A stretch of DNA of 64,000 bases, taken from positions 1 to 64,000 of the forward strand of contig NZ_NEJP01000008.1 of assembly GCF_002113125.1 (NCBI RefSeq), written 5' to 3'. A program made the translations under genes and the position numbers. Positions 1 through 10,145 of the stretch are shown here, in pieces (the first letter of the stretch is position 1; each line of letters opens with the position of its first letter). The notes beneath the pieces were generated by a model. That model saw only the letters and a list, made by a program, of their open reading frames with translations. It made no database searches and was not told where the DNA came from. The DNA comes from Pseudomonas sp. B20(2017). GTDB lineage: Bacteria > Pseudomonadota > Gammaproteobacteria > Pseudomonadales > Pseudomonadaceae.

Positions 1-53
1 ATCGCCGATGGTAGTGTGGGGTTTCCCCATGTGAGAGTAGGTCATCGTCAAGA
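1..53 (+). rRNA. rrf: 5S ribosomal RNA, 3' part
   Basis: The first ~53 bases match the 3' half of a Pseudomonas 5S rRNA: the conserved GGTAGTGTGGGGTTTCCCC hairpin followed by the GAGAGTAGGTCATCGTCA end. The 5' half lies outside the window. It is followed at once by a strong terminator, as expected for the last gene of an rrn operon. The exact 3' end (52-54) is estimated. Confidence 0.88.
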
Positions 54-64
54 TTAAATTCCGA

Positions 65-100
65 AACCCCAATTGCGAAAGCAGTTGGGGTTTTGTTTTG
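65..100 (+). terminator. rrn operon terminator
   Basis: A 12-base stem (AACCCCAATTGC with GCAGTTGGGGTT, one non-Watson-Crick position) closed by a GAAA tetraloop runs into TTTTGTTTTG. It ends the rRNA transcript before recC. Confidence 0.9.
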
Positions 101-207
101 CCCGCAGGAAAGTTCTTACAGCATTCTCAGCCGCCCTGCGGCTGTTCTCGCCGGCCGACAATGCTAAGGTTCAGCCCTAGCTTTTGTATTTTTCCAAGGA
201 AGCCTTC

Positions 208-3200
208 ATGCCGGACACTCAGTCCCTCAACGCTGCATTCATGGTCGTTCAGAGCAACAGCCTGGATGAACTGCGCAGCCTTGTGATCAGCATCATGCGG
301 CGCTATCCATTGGCCCCCTTGGAGAACGAAATCGCGCTCGTGCAGAGCAACGGTATCGCTCAATGGCTCAAGTTGGCACTGGCTGAGGATCCTGAAGCGG
401 ACGATTCAGGCGGCTGTGGTATCGCCGCTGCTATCGACGTGCAATTGCCGGGCAGTTTCATGTGGCAGCTGTACCGGATGGTTCTGGGGCGAGAGGAAAT
501 TCCAGCGAAGTCGCTGCTCGACAAGGCGCCGCTGACCTGGCGTCTGATGCGCCTATTGCCACAGGTTATCAACCGTCCGCATTTCGAACCGTTGCAACGT
601 TTCCTCACCCATGACACCGATCTGCGCAAGCGCTACCAGTTGTCCGAACGTCTGGCAGACCTATTCGACCAATATCAGGTTTACCGCGCAGATTGGCTTG
701 AGGACTGGGCAGAGGGGCATCATCAACTCCGCAATGTAAGAGGTGAAGCGAAACCGCTCTCACCGTCCAGTTGCTGGCAGGCAGAGTTGTGGCGTGCCCT
801 GCTGGATGATGTAGGCGAGCAAGGCATGGCCCAAAGTCGGGCCGGCGTGCACCAGCGGTTCATGGAGCGCATCGACAGTCTTGAGTGCGCACCTGCCGGT
901 CTTCCCCAGCGGGTAATCGTATTCGGAATTTCGTCGCTGCCCGCTCAGGTGCTGGAGGCATTGGCCGGGCTATCCCGTTTCAGCCAGGTTTTGTTGTGCG
1001 TCCATAATCCCTGTCGTTATCACTGGGCCGATATCGTTGCCGACAAGGATCTCTTGCGTCACCAGTACAAGCGGCAGGCCCGAAAAAACGGCATGCCTGT
1101 AGTGCTGGATTCGGAAACACTCCACCAACATGCTCACCCGCTACTCGCCGCTTGGGGCAAGCAAGGTCGTGATTACATCAGCCTTCTCGACAGCTACGAC
1201 GAGCCTGACAGCTATCGCGCAGCATTTCGCAACGGACGCATCGATCTGTTCAGCGAAACCCAGCCGAACAACATGCTCAATCAGTTACAGGACGACATTC
1301 TGGAACTGCGGCCGCTCAGCGAGACTCGAGTACTCTGGCCGGCAGTCGATCTGACTCAAGACGACTCGATCCGCTTTCACATTGCCCATAGCGCCCAGCG
1401 CGAAGTGGAAATTCTTCACGACCAGCTCCTGGCCCGCTTCAGTGCCAACCCCCAATTACGCCCTCGTAATGTGATCGTGATGGTGCCTGACATCGATAGT
1501 TATGCGCCGCATATTCGCGCCGTATTTGGCCAACTGGATCGTCATGATCCACGCTTCATTCCCTTTACCATGGCCGATCAGGGGCAGCGGGGACGAGATC
1601 CATTACTGATCGCTGTCGAACATCTGCTCAAGCTGCCGGACAGCCGTTTTCCCGTCAGTGAGATCCTCGACTTGCTTGACGTTCCTGCGTTACGTGCCAG
1701 GTTTGGTGTGCAGGAGCGAGACCTGCCGACCCTGCATCGGTGGATTGAAGGGGCCGGTGTACGTTGGGGCATCGATGCCGGACAACGTGCCGAACTGGGA
1801 TTACCCGATCAACTGGAGCAAAACAGTTGGCGCTTCGGCTTGCGTCGGATGCTGCTCGGTTATGCCGTTGGCAGTTCCGGTGCCTGTGGAGATATCGAGC
1901 CTTACGATGAGATAGGTGGTCTCGATGCTGCATTGATCGGTCCGTTGGTGGCGTTGCTGGATGCACTGGAAGTCTCGCATCAGCAACTGATGAAACCCGC
2001 GCAACCACAGGAGTGGGGACATCGGCTTCAGGCGTTGATGCAGCTGTTTTTCAAGCCCGAAGATGAGCATGACGACTACCTGCTGGCTCAACTCGAGGAG
2101 TTGCGTGAAACCTGGCTGGAAACCTGCGAGGCCGTCGGTCTGCTGGAGGAACTGCCACTGACCGTCGTCCGTGAGGCCTGGCTGGCGGGGCTGGATCAGG
2201 GGCGTCTGTCGCAGCGCTTCCTGGCCGGAGCTGTGAACTTTTGTACGCTGATGCCAATGCGCGCGATCCCGTTCAAGCTGGTTTGCCTGTTGGGCATGAA
2301 CGATGGCGATTATCCACGCGCTCAACCGCCGCTGGACTTCGATCTTATGGGCAGTGACTACCGGCCGGGGGATCGTTCACGTCGGGAGGATGATCGCTAT
2401 CTTCTGCTTGAAGCGCTCTTGTCCGCCCGTCATCAGCTCTACATCAGTTGGGTGGGCCGAAGCATTCGCGACAACAGTGAGCGGCCAGCCTCAGTGTTGA
2501 TCGGCCAGTTGCGCGATCATCTCGCCAATGGATGGCGATCAGCTGATGACAACGAGGATCTTCTGATTGCCATGACTCAGGAGCATCCATTGCAGCCATT
2601 CAGTTCGCGCTACTTCCATGAGGAAGACAAACTGTTCAGCTATGCCAGCGAATGGCAAGTGCTGCATCAGCATCACGAGCAGAATGACGTTGCAACAATG
2701 CTTGCGCCCCATGTTCAGGAGGAACCGTTGAGTCTGGAACTGCTGCAAGACTTTCTGCGCAATCCGGTCCGACACTTTTTCACTCAGCGACTCAAGGTTT
2801 ACTTCGAAGCGGCACAGGTTCCTCAGGCTGACGAGGAACCCTTTGTACTGGATGCGTTGCAGCGATACATGCTCAGCGACAGCTTGCTCGGGGCAGCCAT
2901 GAGGCACTCGGACAACGTAGATCAGGCGCTCGAGTCTCAGGCCCGACGCCTCCAAAACAGCGGACTGTTGCCCATGGCCGGATTCGGTGAATGCCTTCAG
3001 CGAGAGCTGATCGAGCCTTTGCCTGACTTGTTGCAACGCTATCAACAACTGTTGGCCTTATGGCCAACACCTCTGACCAACGCGCTACCGATCAATTTTG
3101 AATGGCAGGAACTGCGCCTTGAAGGATGGCTGGGAGGTTTGCACCGACGCGCCGATGGCGGCGTACTCTCGGTCACAACAATCCCCAACAGCATTGGCTC

Positions 3201-3660
3201 GATCAAGAACCGTAAATGGCATCACCTGACCAAGCCCTGGGTCAGCCATCTTGTCGCGTGTGCCAGTGGACTTTCCCTGACGACCGCACTGGTAGCCAGC
3301 GATGACACGCTCCTTCTTGAACCTCTGGAACAGACTCGAGCGGGACGAATTCTTGAGGATCTGCTGCTCGCTTGGCAGACGGGCATGCGCCAGCCACTGC
3401 CGGTCGCGGTGAAAACAGCTTTCGCATGGCTGGGGCAGACAGATCCGGTCAAGGCTGAAACGGCTGCCTGCAAAGCCTATGAGGGTGATGGTCAGACCAA
3501 CGAAGGCGAACGTCGCGAAAGCCCGGCTCTGGCCCGACAATTCGCCGACTTCGATGCACTGCAGGCGGATGAAACCTTCTCCGGTTGGTGTGATGCACTG
3601 TATCGCCCTCTGCTTGAGGCACCGTGGCGCTCATGGACCCACGAGGAGGCAGGCGCATGA
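208..3660 (+). CDS. recC: Exodeoxyribonuclease V gamma subunit RecC
   Basis: RecC is the non-enzymatic subunit of RecBCD that splits the duplex and recognises Chi during double-strand break repair. The 1150-residue product has the family's N-terminal signature (SNSLDELRSLV...RYPLAPLENEIALVQSNG) and the inactive-helicase body, with no working Walker A lysine. The ATG at 208 is chosen because AAGGA lies 7 bases upstream; an ATG 24 bases earlier in frame lacks this. The stop overlaps the recB start (ATGA), so recC, recB and recD form one transcript. Length fits Pseudomonas RecC. Confidence 0.95.
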   Translation: MPDTQSLNAAFMVVQSNSLDELRSLVISIMRRYPLAPLENEIALVQSNGIAQWLKLALAEDPEADDSGGCGIAAAIDVQLPGSFMWQLYRMVLGREEIPAKSLLDKAPLTWRLMRLLPQVINRPHFEPLQRFLTHDTDLRKRYQLSERLADLFDQYQVYRADWLEDWAEGHHQLRNVRGEAKPLSPSSCWQAELWRALLDDVGEQGMAQSRAGVHQRFMERIDSLECAPAGLPQRVIVFGISSLPAQVLEALAGLSRFSQVLLCVHNPCRYHWADIVADKDLLRHQYKRQARKNGMPVVLDSETLHQHAHPLLAAWGKQGRDYISLLDSYDEPDSYRAAFRNGRIDLFSETQPNNMLNQLQDDILELRPLSETRVLWPAVDLTQDDSIRFHIAHSAQREVEILHDQLLARFSANPQLRPRNVIVMVPDIDSYAPHIRAVFGQLDRHDPRFIPFTMADQGQRGRDPLLIAVEHLLKLPDSRFPVSEILDLLDVPALRARFGVQERDLPTLHRWIEGAGVRWGIDAGQRAELGLPDQLEQNSWRFGLRRMLLGYAVGSSGACGDIEPYDEIGGLDAALIGPLVALLDALEVSHQQLMKPAQPQEWGHRLQALMQLFFKPEDEHDDYLLAQLEELRETWLETCEAVGLLEELPLTVVREAWLAGLDQGRLSQRFLAGAVNFCTLMPMRAIPFKLVCLLGMNDGDYPRAQPPLDFDLMGSDYRPGDRSRREDDRYLLLEALLSARHQLYISWVGRSIRDNSERPASVLIGQLRDHLANGWRSADDNEDLLIAMTQEHPLQPFSSRYFHEEDKLFSYASEWQVLHQHHEQNDVATMLAPHVQEEPLSLELLQDFLRNPVRHFFTQRLKVYFEAAQVPQADEEPFVLDALQRYMLSDSLLGAAMRHSDNVDQALESQARRLQNSGLLPMAGFGECLQRELIEPLPDLLQRYQQLLALWPTPLTNALPINFEWQELRLEGWLGGLHRRADGGVLSVTTIPNSIGSIKNRKWHHLTKPWVSHLVACASGLSLTTALVASDDTLLLEPLEQTRAGRILEDLLLAWQTGMRQPLPVAVKTAFAWLGQTDPVKAETAACKAYEGDGQTNEGERRESPALARQFADFDALQADETFSGWCDALYRPLLEAPWRSWTHEEAGA

Positions 3661-6600
3661 GCAACCAACAGCCGCTCGCCCTGGCATTCCCGTTAAGGGG
3701 CAGCCAACTGATCGAAGCCAGTGCGGGCACTGGCAAGACGTTTACCATTTCGGCATTGTATCTGCGGTTGATCCTTGGCCACGGAGGCGAGGCGAGTGGT
3801 TTCGGTCGAGAGCTGTTGCCCCCGCAGATTCTGGTGGTGACCTTCACCGACGCGGCCACCAAAGAGTTGCGCGAACGCATCCGTACGCGCCTGGCCGAAG
3901 CCGCCCGTTTCTTCCGCGACGAGACTCCGCCCCCTGATGCGTTGATCGATGAACTGCGTGCACAGTTCGATCCGCAACAATGGCCCGGTTGCGCCAACCG
4001 CCTGGACATCGCCGCGCAATGGATGGACGAAGCCGCGGTTTCGACGATCCACAGTTGGTGTCAGAGAATGTTGCGCGAACATGCATTCGACAGCGGCAGT
4101 CTGTTTACCCAGACACTGGAAACCGATCACAGCGACTTGCTCGGCGAAGTGCTGCGCGATTATTGGCGGCTGTTCTGCTACCCGATGCAGGGCGATGCAT
4201 TGAGCTGGGTCCGCAGTCACTGGGGAGGTCCGGCGGCCTTGTTGCCGCGTGTGCGTGGGCTGTTTGGCACCGAGCGCGAAGGGGACTCTGACAAGACCCC
4301 ATCCGAACTGATCGAAGACTGCCTGCAGGAACGCCGTGCGGCATTGGTGGAGTTGAAGGGGCCATGGCGGCAGTGGGCTGATGAGTTACTCGCCATCTGC
4401 CATCAGGGCGTCGCCAACAAAACCGTGGACGGGCGCAAGATGCAGGCCCGCTATTTCGAACCCTGGTTCGAAAAGCTCAAGGCCTGGGCCGAGGACGAGT
4501 CGCTCGAGCAACTGGATATCGGCACCGGGTTCGCCCGGCTCACGCCGGAAGGCATGGCTGAAGCCTGGAAAGGCGAGCCGCCGAGTCACCCGGGCCTGGA
4601 TGCCATGCCTGTGCTCAAGTCGAGCCTCGACAATTTGCCGACGCCCGATGCGGCCGTGCTGCAGCATGCTGCCAAATGGGTCGGTGCCCGCTTTGAAGAC
4701 GAGAAGCGCCGTCGGGCCGAAATGGGTTTCGACGACATGCTGTTGCGTCTGGATGCTGCCTTGCAGTCCGACGGTGGGGAACGTCTCGCCACGCTCATCC
4801 GCGAGCAGTTCCCGGTCGCCCTGATCGATGAGTTCCAGGACACGGATCCGGTGCAGTACCGGATCTTCGAAAGCATTTATCGCATTGAAGAGGATAACCC
4901 CGAGACCGGGTTGTTCCTGATTGGCGATCCGAAGCAAGCGATCTATGCCTTCCGTGGCGCGGACATCTACACCTATCTGCGAGCCCGCCAGGCCACAACC
5001 GGACGCCTGCATACCCTGGGTACGAACTTCCGTTCCAGTCACGGAATGGTCAGTGCGGTCAACCATGTGTTCGAGCGTGCAGAGTCTCGTGAGCAAGGGC
5101 GCGGAGCATTTCTGTTCCGAGAGAAAAACGGCGATAACCCGGTGCCGTTCCAGCCTGTGGAGGCTCAGGGTCGTAAAGAACATTTGCAGGTATCCGGGCT
5201 GGACGTGCCAGCGCTCAACATCTGGCATTTATCCACCGACAAACCACTGTCCGGTGCGGTTTATCGCCAGCAGTTGGCGGCGGCCTGCGCCAGTGAGATC
5301 ACGACTCTGCTCAATGGCGGGCAAACCGGTCGTGCCGGGTTTGCGCAGGAGGGCAAGGATTGGCGTGGGCTGCGGCCAGCGGACATTGCGATCCTGGTGC
5401 GCGATGGTAAAGAGGCGCAGGCGGTACGCGGTGAGCTCGCAGCGCGCGGAGTCCGCAGCGTTTATCTGTCGGACAAGGACTCGGTCTTTGCCGCTCAGGA
5501 AGCTCATGACTTGCTTTCGTGGCTCAAGGCGTGCGCCGAGCCGGATGTCGAACGCTCCCTTAAAGCGGCGCTGGCGTGCATTACTCTGAACCTGCCACTG
5601 GCTGAGCTGGAGCGTCTGAATCAGGACGAACTGGTCTGGGAAACCCGGGTCATGCAGTTCCGCGGTTATCGTGAGCTCTGGCGCAAACAAGGGGTGCTGC
5701 CGATGTTGCGGCGCCTGCTGCACGACTTTCAACTACCGCAGACGCTCATCGCCCGCAGTGATGGCGAGCGGGTGCTGACCAACCTGTTGCACCTGTCGGA
5801 GTTGTTGCAACAGGCCGCGTCGGAACTCGATGGCGAGCAGGCACTGATACGCCATCTGGCCGAGCATCTGGCGCTGTCCGGGCAGGCAGGTGAGGAGCAG
5901 ATCCTGCGTCTTGAAAGTGACGAACAACTGGTCAAGGTCGTGACCATTCACAAGTCCAAGGGGCTTGAGTACCCATTGGTATTCCTGCCTTTCATCTGCT
6001 CGGCCAAACCCGTGGATGGCAGTCGATTGCCGCTGCATTACCACGATGAATCCGGCAAGGCCCGCATCAGTTTGAAGCCCGACGCCGAACTGATCGCCCT
6101 GGCGGACAACGAGCGCCTGGCGGAAGATCTCCGCTTGCTCTACGTCGCGCTGACTCGCGCACAACATGCGTGCTGGCTCGGGGTGGCGGATCTCAAACGC
6201 GGCAATCACAGCAGCTCGGTTCTGCATCTTTCCGCGCTGGGCTATCTTTTGGGCGGCGGCGCAACGTTGAATGAATCCAGCGGATTGGCCCGCTGGCTGG
6301 ACGATCTGCAACAGGATTGTTCCGCGCTGAGCGTTGTTGAGATGCCGGCGGCCACCAGCGAGGAGTACCAGCCTCCGCGTAATGAGGCCGCGTTACGTGC
6401 CACCCTTTTACCGAGCCGCAGGGCCAGCGAAAACTGGTGGATCGCGTCATACAGTGCCTTGCGCATCAGTGACGTGCTGAGCGTCGGCAATGACGAAGCT
6501 CCTGACAGTCCGCAAGCGCAAAAACTGTTCGACGACGAACGCCTCGATCCTGAAGCACCGCGCGAGATCATCGCCGGCGGGGCCGATATTCACCGCTTCC

Positions 6601-7346
6601 CTCGCGGGCCGAATCCGGGAACGTTTCTTCACGGTTTGCTCGAGTGGGCGGGTGAGGAGGGCTTCGCGGTCACCCGCGAGTCGCTCGATGATGCGATCGC
6701 CCGGCGTTGCAATCGACGGGGCTGGGAAGGCTGGATTACCACCCTCGGCGACTGGTTGCAACACTTGCTCAAACTGCCACTGCCCGCAGGGCTCGACCAA
6801 CCGCCAGTGGTGCTCGAGCAATTGAAGCAATATCGGGTCGAGATGGAATTCTGGTTCGCCAGTCATAAAGTCGACGTGCTCAAGCTCGACGAACAGGTGC
6901 GTCAATTCACCCACAACGGTGTGGCCCGGGTCGGCGCCGAAGCGGTGCAGCTCAATGGCATGTTCAAAGGCTTTATCGACCTGACGTTCGAGCACGAGGG
7001 CCGTTACTACGTGGCCGATTACAAATCCAACTGGCTGGGTGTCGATGACGCCGCGTACACCGAGCGGGCCATGGAGCAGTCGATCCTCGACAACCGTTAT
7101 GACCTGCAATACGTACTGTACCTGTTGGCGCTGCATCGTCAGCTCAAGGCGCGGCTCGTCGACTACGACTACGACCGGCATATCGGCGGTGCGTTGTATC
7201 TGTTCCTGCGCGGAACTCGGGCCCCTGGCGGTGGCGTTTACTTCGCGCGACCACCAAGGGAGCTCATCGAACGTCTGGACCTCATGTTCCAGGGCAAACC
7301 GCAACCCAAGGCCGAGCCCGCGTGGGAACAGGGAGTACTGCTATGA
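3657..7346 (+). CDS. recB: Exodeoxyribonuclease V beta subunit RecB
   Basis: RecB is the 3'-5' helicase and the only nuclease of RecBCD. The 1229-residue product has Walker A near its start (ASAGTGKT, Lys27), UvrD motif II (LIDEFQDTDP, about 389-398), later superfamily 1 motifs (VVTIHKSKGLEYPLVFLP; LLYVALTRA), and a C-terminal RecB nuclease domain with D1108 and D1121-Y-K1123 (ADYKSNW). All catalytic positions appear intact. The ATG at 3657 overlaps the recC stop by 4 bases and has GAGGAGG upstream, so it is preferred to an upstream in-frame ATG inside recC. Confidence 0.96.
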   Translation: MSNQQPLALAFPLRGSQLIEASAGTGKTFTISALYLRLILGHGGEASGFGRELLPPQILVVTFTDAATKELRERIRTRLAEAARFFRDETPPPDALIDELRAQFDPQQWPGCANRLDIAAQWMDEAAVSTIHSWCQRMLREHAFDSGSLFTQTLETDHSDLLGEVLRDYWRLFCYPMQGDALSWVRSHWGGPAALLPRVRGLFGTEREGDSDKTPSELIEDCLQERRAALVELKGPWRQWADELLAICHQGVANKTVDGRKMQARYFEPWFEKLKAWAEDESLEQLDIGTGFARLTPEGMAEAWKGEPPSHPGLDAMPVLKSSLDNLPTPDAAVLQHAAKWVGARFEDEKRRRAEMGFDDMLLRLDAALQSDGGERLATLIREQFPVALIDEFQDTDPVQYRIFESIYRIEEDNPETGLFLIGDPKQAIYAFRGADIYTYLRARQATTGRLHTLGTNFRSSHGMVSAVNHVFERAESREQGRGAFLFREKNGDNPVPFQPVEAQGRKEHLQVSGLDVPALNIWHLSTDKPLSGAVYRQQLAAACASEITTLLNGGQTGRAGFAQEGKDWRGLRPADIAILVRDGKEAQAVRGELAARGVRSVYLSDKDSVFAAQEAHDLLSWLKACAEPDVERSLKAALACITLNLPLAELERLNQDELVWETRVMQFRGYRELWRKQGVLPMLRRLLHDFQLPQTLIARSDGERVLTNLLHLSELLQQAASELDGEQALIRHLAEHLALSGQAGEEQILRLESDEQLVKVVTIHKSKGLEYPLVFLPFICSAKPVDGSRLPLHYHDESGKARISLKPDAELIALADNERLAEDLRLLYVALTRAQHACWLGVADLKRGNHSSSVLHLSALGYLLGGGATLNESSGLARWLDDLQQDCSALSVVEMPAATSEEYQPPRNEAALRATLLPSRRASENWWIASYSALRISDVLSVGNDEAPDSPQAQKLFDDERLDPEAPREIIAGGADIHRFPRGPNPGTFLHGLLEWAGEEGFAVTRESLDDAIARRCNRRGWEGWITTLGDWLQHLLKLPLPAGLDQPPVVLEQLKQYRVEMEFWFASHKVDVLKLDEQVRQFTHNGVARVGAEAVQLNGMFKGFIDLTFEHEGRYYVADYKSNWLGVDDAAYTERAMEQSILDNRYDLQYVLYLLALHRQLKARLVDYDYDRHIGGALYLFLRGTRAPGGGVYFARPPRELIERLDLMFQGKPQPKAEPAWEQGVLL

Positions 7347-9451
7347 ACCGGACATTCGCCGACCTGTTGCCAACACCGCTGACCGCCGAAAGCCTCGCGC
7401 AACTGACGCCCCTGACCCGTGCCGATGATCTGTTGCTGTTGCTGACCCAATGGGTCGAGCGTGGCTGGTTGCGGGCGCTGGACAAGGCATTCGTGGCCTT
7501 TCTTCATGAGTTGGCGCCCGATGTCGATCCGTTGGTGTTGCTCGCCGCCGCATTGACCAGTCACCAGCTCGGCCATGGTCATGTCTGCCTGGATCTGTTC
7601 GAAACCCTCAAGGCGCCGGATTTTGCCCTGTCCCTGCCGCCGGAGGGTGACGCACAACCTGGCGTGTTGCTGCTGCCATCGCAACTGCTCGAAAACCTCG
7701 ACGGAGCGCATTGGTGCAAAGTACTGGCCGGCAGTTCGCTGGTGGCGCTGGCCGCCGACGAAGGTGCGTCGGCGCAGGAGCGCCCGCTGGTGCTGTCCGG
7801 CAAACGCTTGTACTTGCGGCGCTATTGGGCCTACGAGCGGCGCATTGACAGCGCATTGCGTCAGCGGCTCGCGGAGCAGGAAGCGACACCGCCCGATCTT
7901 GCACGACGGCTGGACGAGCTGTTCGATCCGGCCCAGCGTGCGGATGTCATCGACTGGCAGAAGCTCGCCTGCGCCCTGGCCACCCGAAGTGCCTTCAGCA
8001 TCATCACGGGTGGCCCAGGCACTGGCAAAACGACAACGGTGGTTCGTCTACTGGCTTTGCTCCAGGCACCTGCGGTCGAGGCGCATCAGCCACTGCGCAT
8101 TCGACTCGCGGCGCCTACCGGGAAAGCGGCGGCGCGACTGACCGAGTCCATCAGTCAGCAGGTGCAATCGCTGAAGGTCGCTGACAGCGTCCGGGAAAAA
8201 ATCCCGACCGAGGTGACCACGGTGCACCGCCTGCTCGGCAGTCGTCCCGGCACGCGACACTTTCGCCACCATGCCGGTAACCGCCTGCCTCTGGACGTAC
8301 TGGTGGTCGATGAAGCGTCCATGATCGACCTGGAAATGATGGCCAACCTGCTCGATGCCTTGCCGCCTCATGCCCGATTGGTGTTGCTGGGCGACAAGGA
8401 TCAACTGGCCTCCGTGGAGGCTGGTGCGGTGCTGGGAGATTTGTGCCGCGATGCCGAAGCCGGTTGGTACAGTCCGCAGACTCGCCAGTGGCTGGAACAG
8501 GTGAGCGGCGAATCCCTGCTGGACAGCGGCTTGCACGAAGGCTCTGACGGCTCGCATCCATTGGCCCAGCAAGTGGTGATGTTGCGTCACTCGCGGCGTT
8601 TCGGCGAGGGCAGCGGCATCGGTCAACTGGCGCGACGGGTGAATCAGCAACTCCCGGTCGAGGCTCGCCAGTTGCTGGAAGCCAAAACTCATGGCGATGT
8701 GTTTTCGTTGTCGCTTCAGAACGAGCACGACCGGAAACTTGAGAACCTGGTGCTCGATGGACACGGCGAAGGCCCTCACGGTTATCGACACTATCTGAGT
8801 GTCTTGCGCGATCGCCGTCCGGCGAGCGGAACGCCGCTCGAGCACCCGGGTTGGGTCGATTGGGCGCGTGACGTCCTGCGGGCCTTCGATACCTTCCAGT
8901 TGTTGTGCGCAGTGCGCAAAGGGCCGTGGGGTGTTGAGGGGCTGAACCAGCGCATCACCGACGCGCTGCTCAAGGCGCGGCTGATCGAGAGCGACCAGCA
9001 ATGGTACGAAGGTCGGCCGGTGCTGATGACCCGAAATGACTACGGTCTGGGGCTGATGAACGGTGATATCGGTATCGCCCTGAAATTGCCCGAGCGCGAT
9101 GGACCGGACGCCGGTAAATCGGTGTTGCGAGTGGCGTTCCCGCGTAACGACGGGCGCGGCGGGGTGCGTTTCGTGCTGCCTAGCCGGCTCAACGATGTCG
9201 AGACCGTCTATGCGATGACTGTGCACAAGTCGCAGGGCTCGGAGTTTGCCCATACCGCGTTGATCCTGCCGGACGCCCTGAATCCCGTGTTGACCAAGGA
9301 ACTGATCTACACCGGAATTACCCGGGCCAAGGACTGGTTCACCTTGATTGAACCCCGCAGTGGCGTATTCGAGGAGGCAGTACAACGTAAGGTGAAGCGC
9401 CTGAGCGGGCTTATGCTGGAACTGGAAGAAGGGACTACGCCTCGAGGATGA
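7343..9451 (+). CDS. recD: Exodeoxyribonuclease V alpha subunit RecD
   Basis: RecD is the 5'-3' helicase motor of RecBCD. The 702-residue product has an N-terminal RecD domain, then superfamily 1B helicase motifs: Walker A (GGPGTGKT, Lys229), motif II (VVDEASMIDLEMM), and a C-terminal UvrD-like segment (AMTVHKSQGSEF, YTGITRAK). The ATG at 7343 overlaps the recB stop by 4 bases, indicating coupled translation. It is the last gene of the recCBD operon, an order usual for Pseudomonas. Confidence 0.95.
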   Translation: MNRTFADLLPTPLTAESLAQLTPLTRADDLLLLLTQWVERGWLRALDKAFVAFLHELAPDVDPLVLLAAALTSHQLGHGHVCLDLFETLKAPDFALSLPPEGDAQPGVLLLPSQLLENLDGAHWCKVLAGSSLVALAADEGASAQERPLVLSGKRLYLRRYWAYERRIDSALRQRLAEQEATPPDLARRLDELFDPAQRADVIDWQKLACALATRSAFSIITGGPGTGKTTTVVRLLALLQAPAVEAHQPLRIRLAAPTGKAAARLTESISQQVQSLKVADSVREKIPTEVTTVHRLLGSRPGTRHFRHHAGNRLPLDVLVVDEASMIDLEMMANLLDALPPHARLVLLGDKDQLASVEAGAVLGDLCRDAEAGWYSPQTRQWLEQVSGESLLDSGLHEGSDGSHPLAQQVVMLRHSRRFGEGSGIGQLARRVNQQLPVEARQLLEAKTHGDVFSLSLQNEHDRKLENLVLDGHGEGPHGYRHYLSVLRDRRPASGTPLEHPGWVDWARDVLRAFDTFQLLCAVRKGPWGVEGLNQRITDALLKARLIESDQQWYEGRPVLMTRNDYGLGLMNGDIGIALKLPERDGPDAGKSVLRVAFPRNDGRGGVRFVLPSRLNDVETVYAMTVHKSQGSEFAHTALILPDALNPVLTKELIYTGITRAKDWFTLIEPRSGVFEEAVQRKVKRLSGLMLELEEGTTPRG

Positions 9452-9477
9452 AGGGGCTTTCGATTACTGCCGCTCAT

Positions 9478-9491
9478 TGACCGGCCGGTCA
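9478..9491. repeat. 14-bp perfect palindrome before yfiR
   Basis: TGACCGGCCGGTCA lies 26 bases after the recD stop and about 80 bases before yfiR. It has no loop and no T-run, so it is more like a dimeric regulator site than a terminator. No factor is assigned. Confidence 0.35.
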
Positions 9492-9569
9492 GGGGCTCTG
9501 TATCGCTGGCGTTCCAACGCTGTGCTATCGTTGCGGCATCATTTCGTAACGATCCAAGAGAATCCTTGC

Positions 9570-10145
9570 ATGAAGGTGGCTGTCTGGGCGACAGAGCGCG
9601 TAGTTGGCTGCAAGTGGGCATTGCTTGCCGGTGTGCTCTTTTGGTTCACGGGTGTGGCCGCTGCCCAGACTCAACCTCCGGCGGGCATGGCCGAACAGCG
9701 GGCCAAATCCGTGACCCAGGTTGTCCTCGGTATCCTCAGTTACGCGCGCTGGCCGGTAGAGCCGGCGCAGTTGCGCCTGTGCATCGTCGGCCCGACCGAA
9801 TACACCGACGACCTGGTCAAGGGCACGACTCAGGCCACGGGGCGTCCGGTCATCGTGCGTCGACTGTTGGCTGACAACCCGGCCATCGTCAGCGAGTGCG
9901 ACGCGGTCTACATCGGCAAACTCACGGCCGACGAGCGCAGCCGGCTGTTCGCATCCCTGATCGGCCATCCGGTGCTGAGCATCAGCGAAGGCGGCGATCA
10001 ATGCACGGTCGGCAGCCTGTTCTGCCTGCGGGTCGGCGATGAACAAGTGTCGTTCGAGGTCAATCTCGACTCTGTCGCCCGCAGCGGTGTGCGCATTCAT
10101 CCCAGCGTGCTGCAGTTGTCGCGCCGCAAACCGGCGGTGCCATGA
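9570..10145 (+). CDS. yfiR: YfiR periplasmic inhibitor of the cyclase YfiN
   Basis: YfiR is a periplasmic redox-sensitive protein that represses the membrane diguanylate cyclase YfiN; losing it raises c-di-GMP and biofilm formation in P. aeruginosa. The 191-residue product has an N-terminal signal region (FTGVAAAQT) and a DUF4154 body with four conserved Cys (CIVGPT, SECDAV, DQCTVGSLFC), fitting the family's disulfides. The ATG at 9570 starts the signal peptide; longer forms begin in noncoding sequence. Its stop overlaps the next start (ATGA), consistent with a yfiR-yfiN-yfiB operon. Confidence 0.9.
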   Translation: MKVAVWATERVVGCKWALLAGVLFWFTGVAAAQTQPPAGMAEQRAKSVTQVVLGILSYARWPVEPAQLRLCIVGPTEYTDDLVKGTTQATGRPVIVRRLLADNPAIVSECDAVYIGKLTADERSRLFASLIGHPVLSISEGGDQCTVGSLFCLRVGDEQVSFEVNLDSVARSGVRIHPSVLQLSRRKPAVP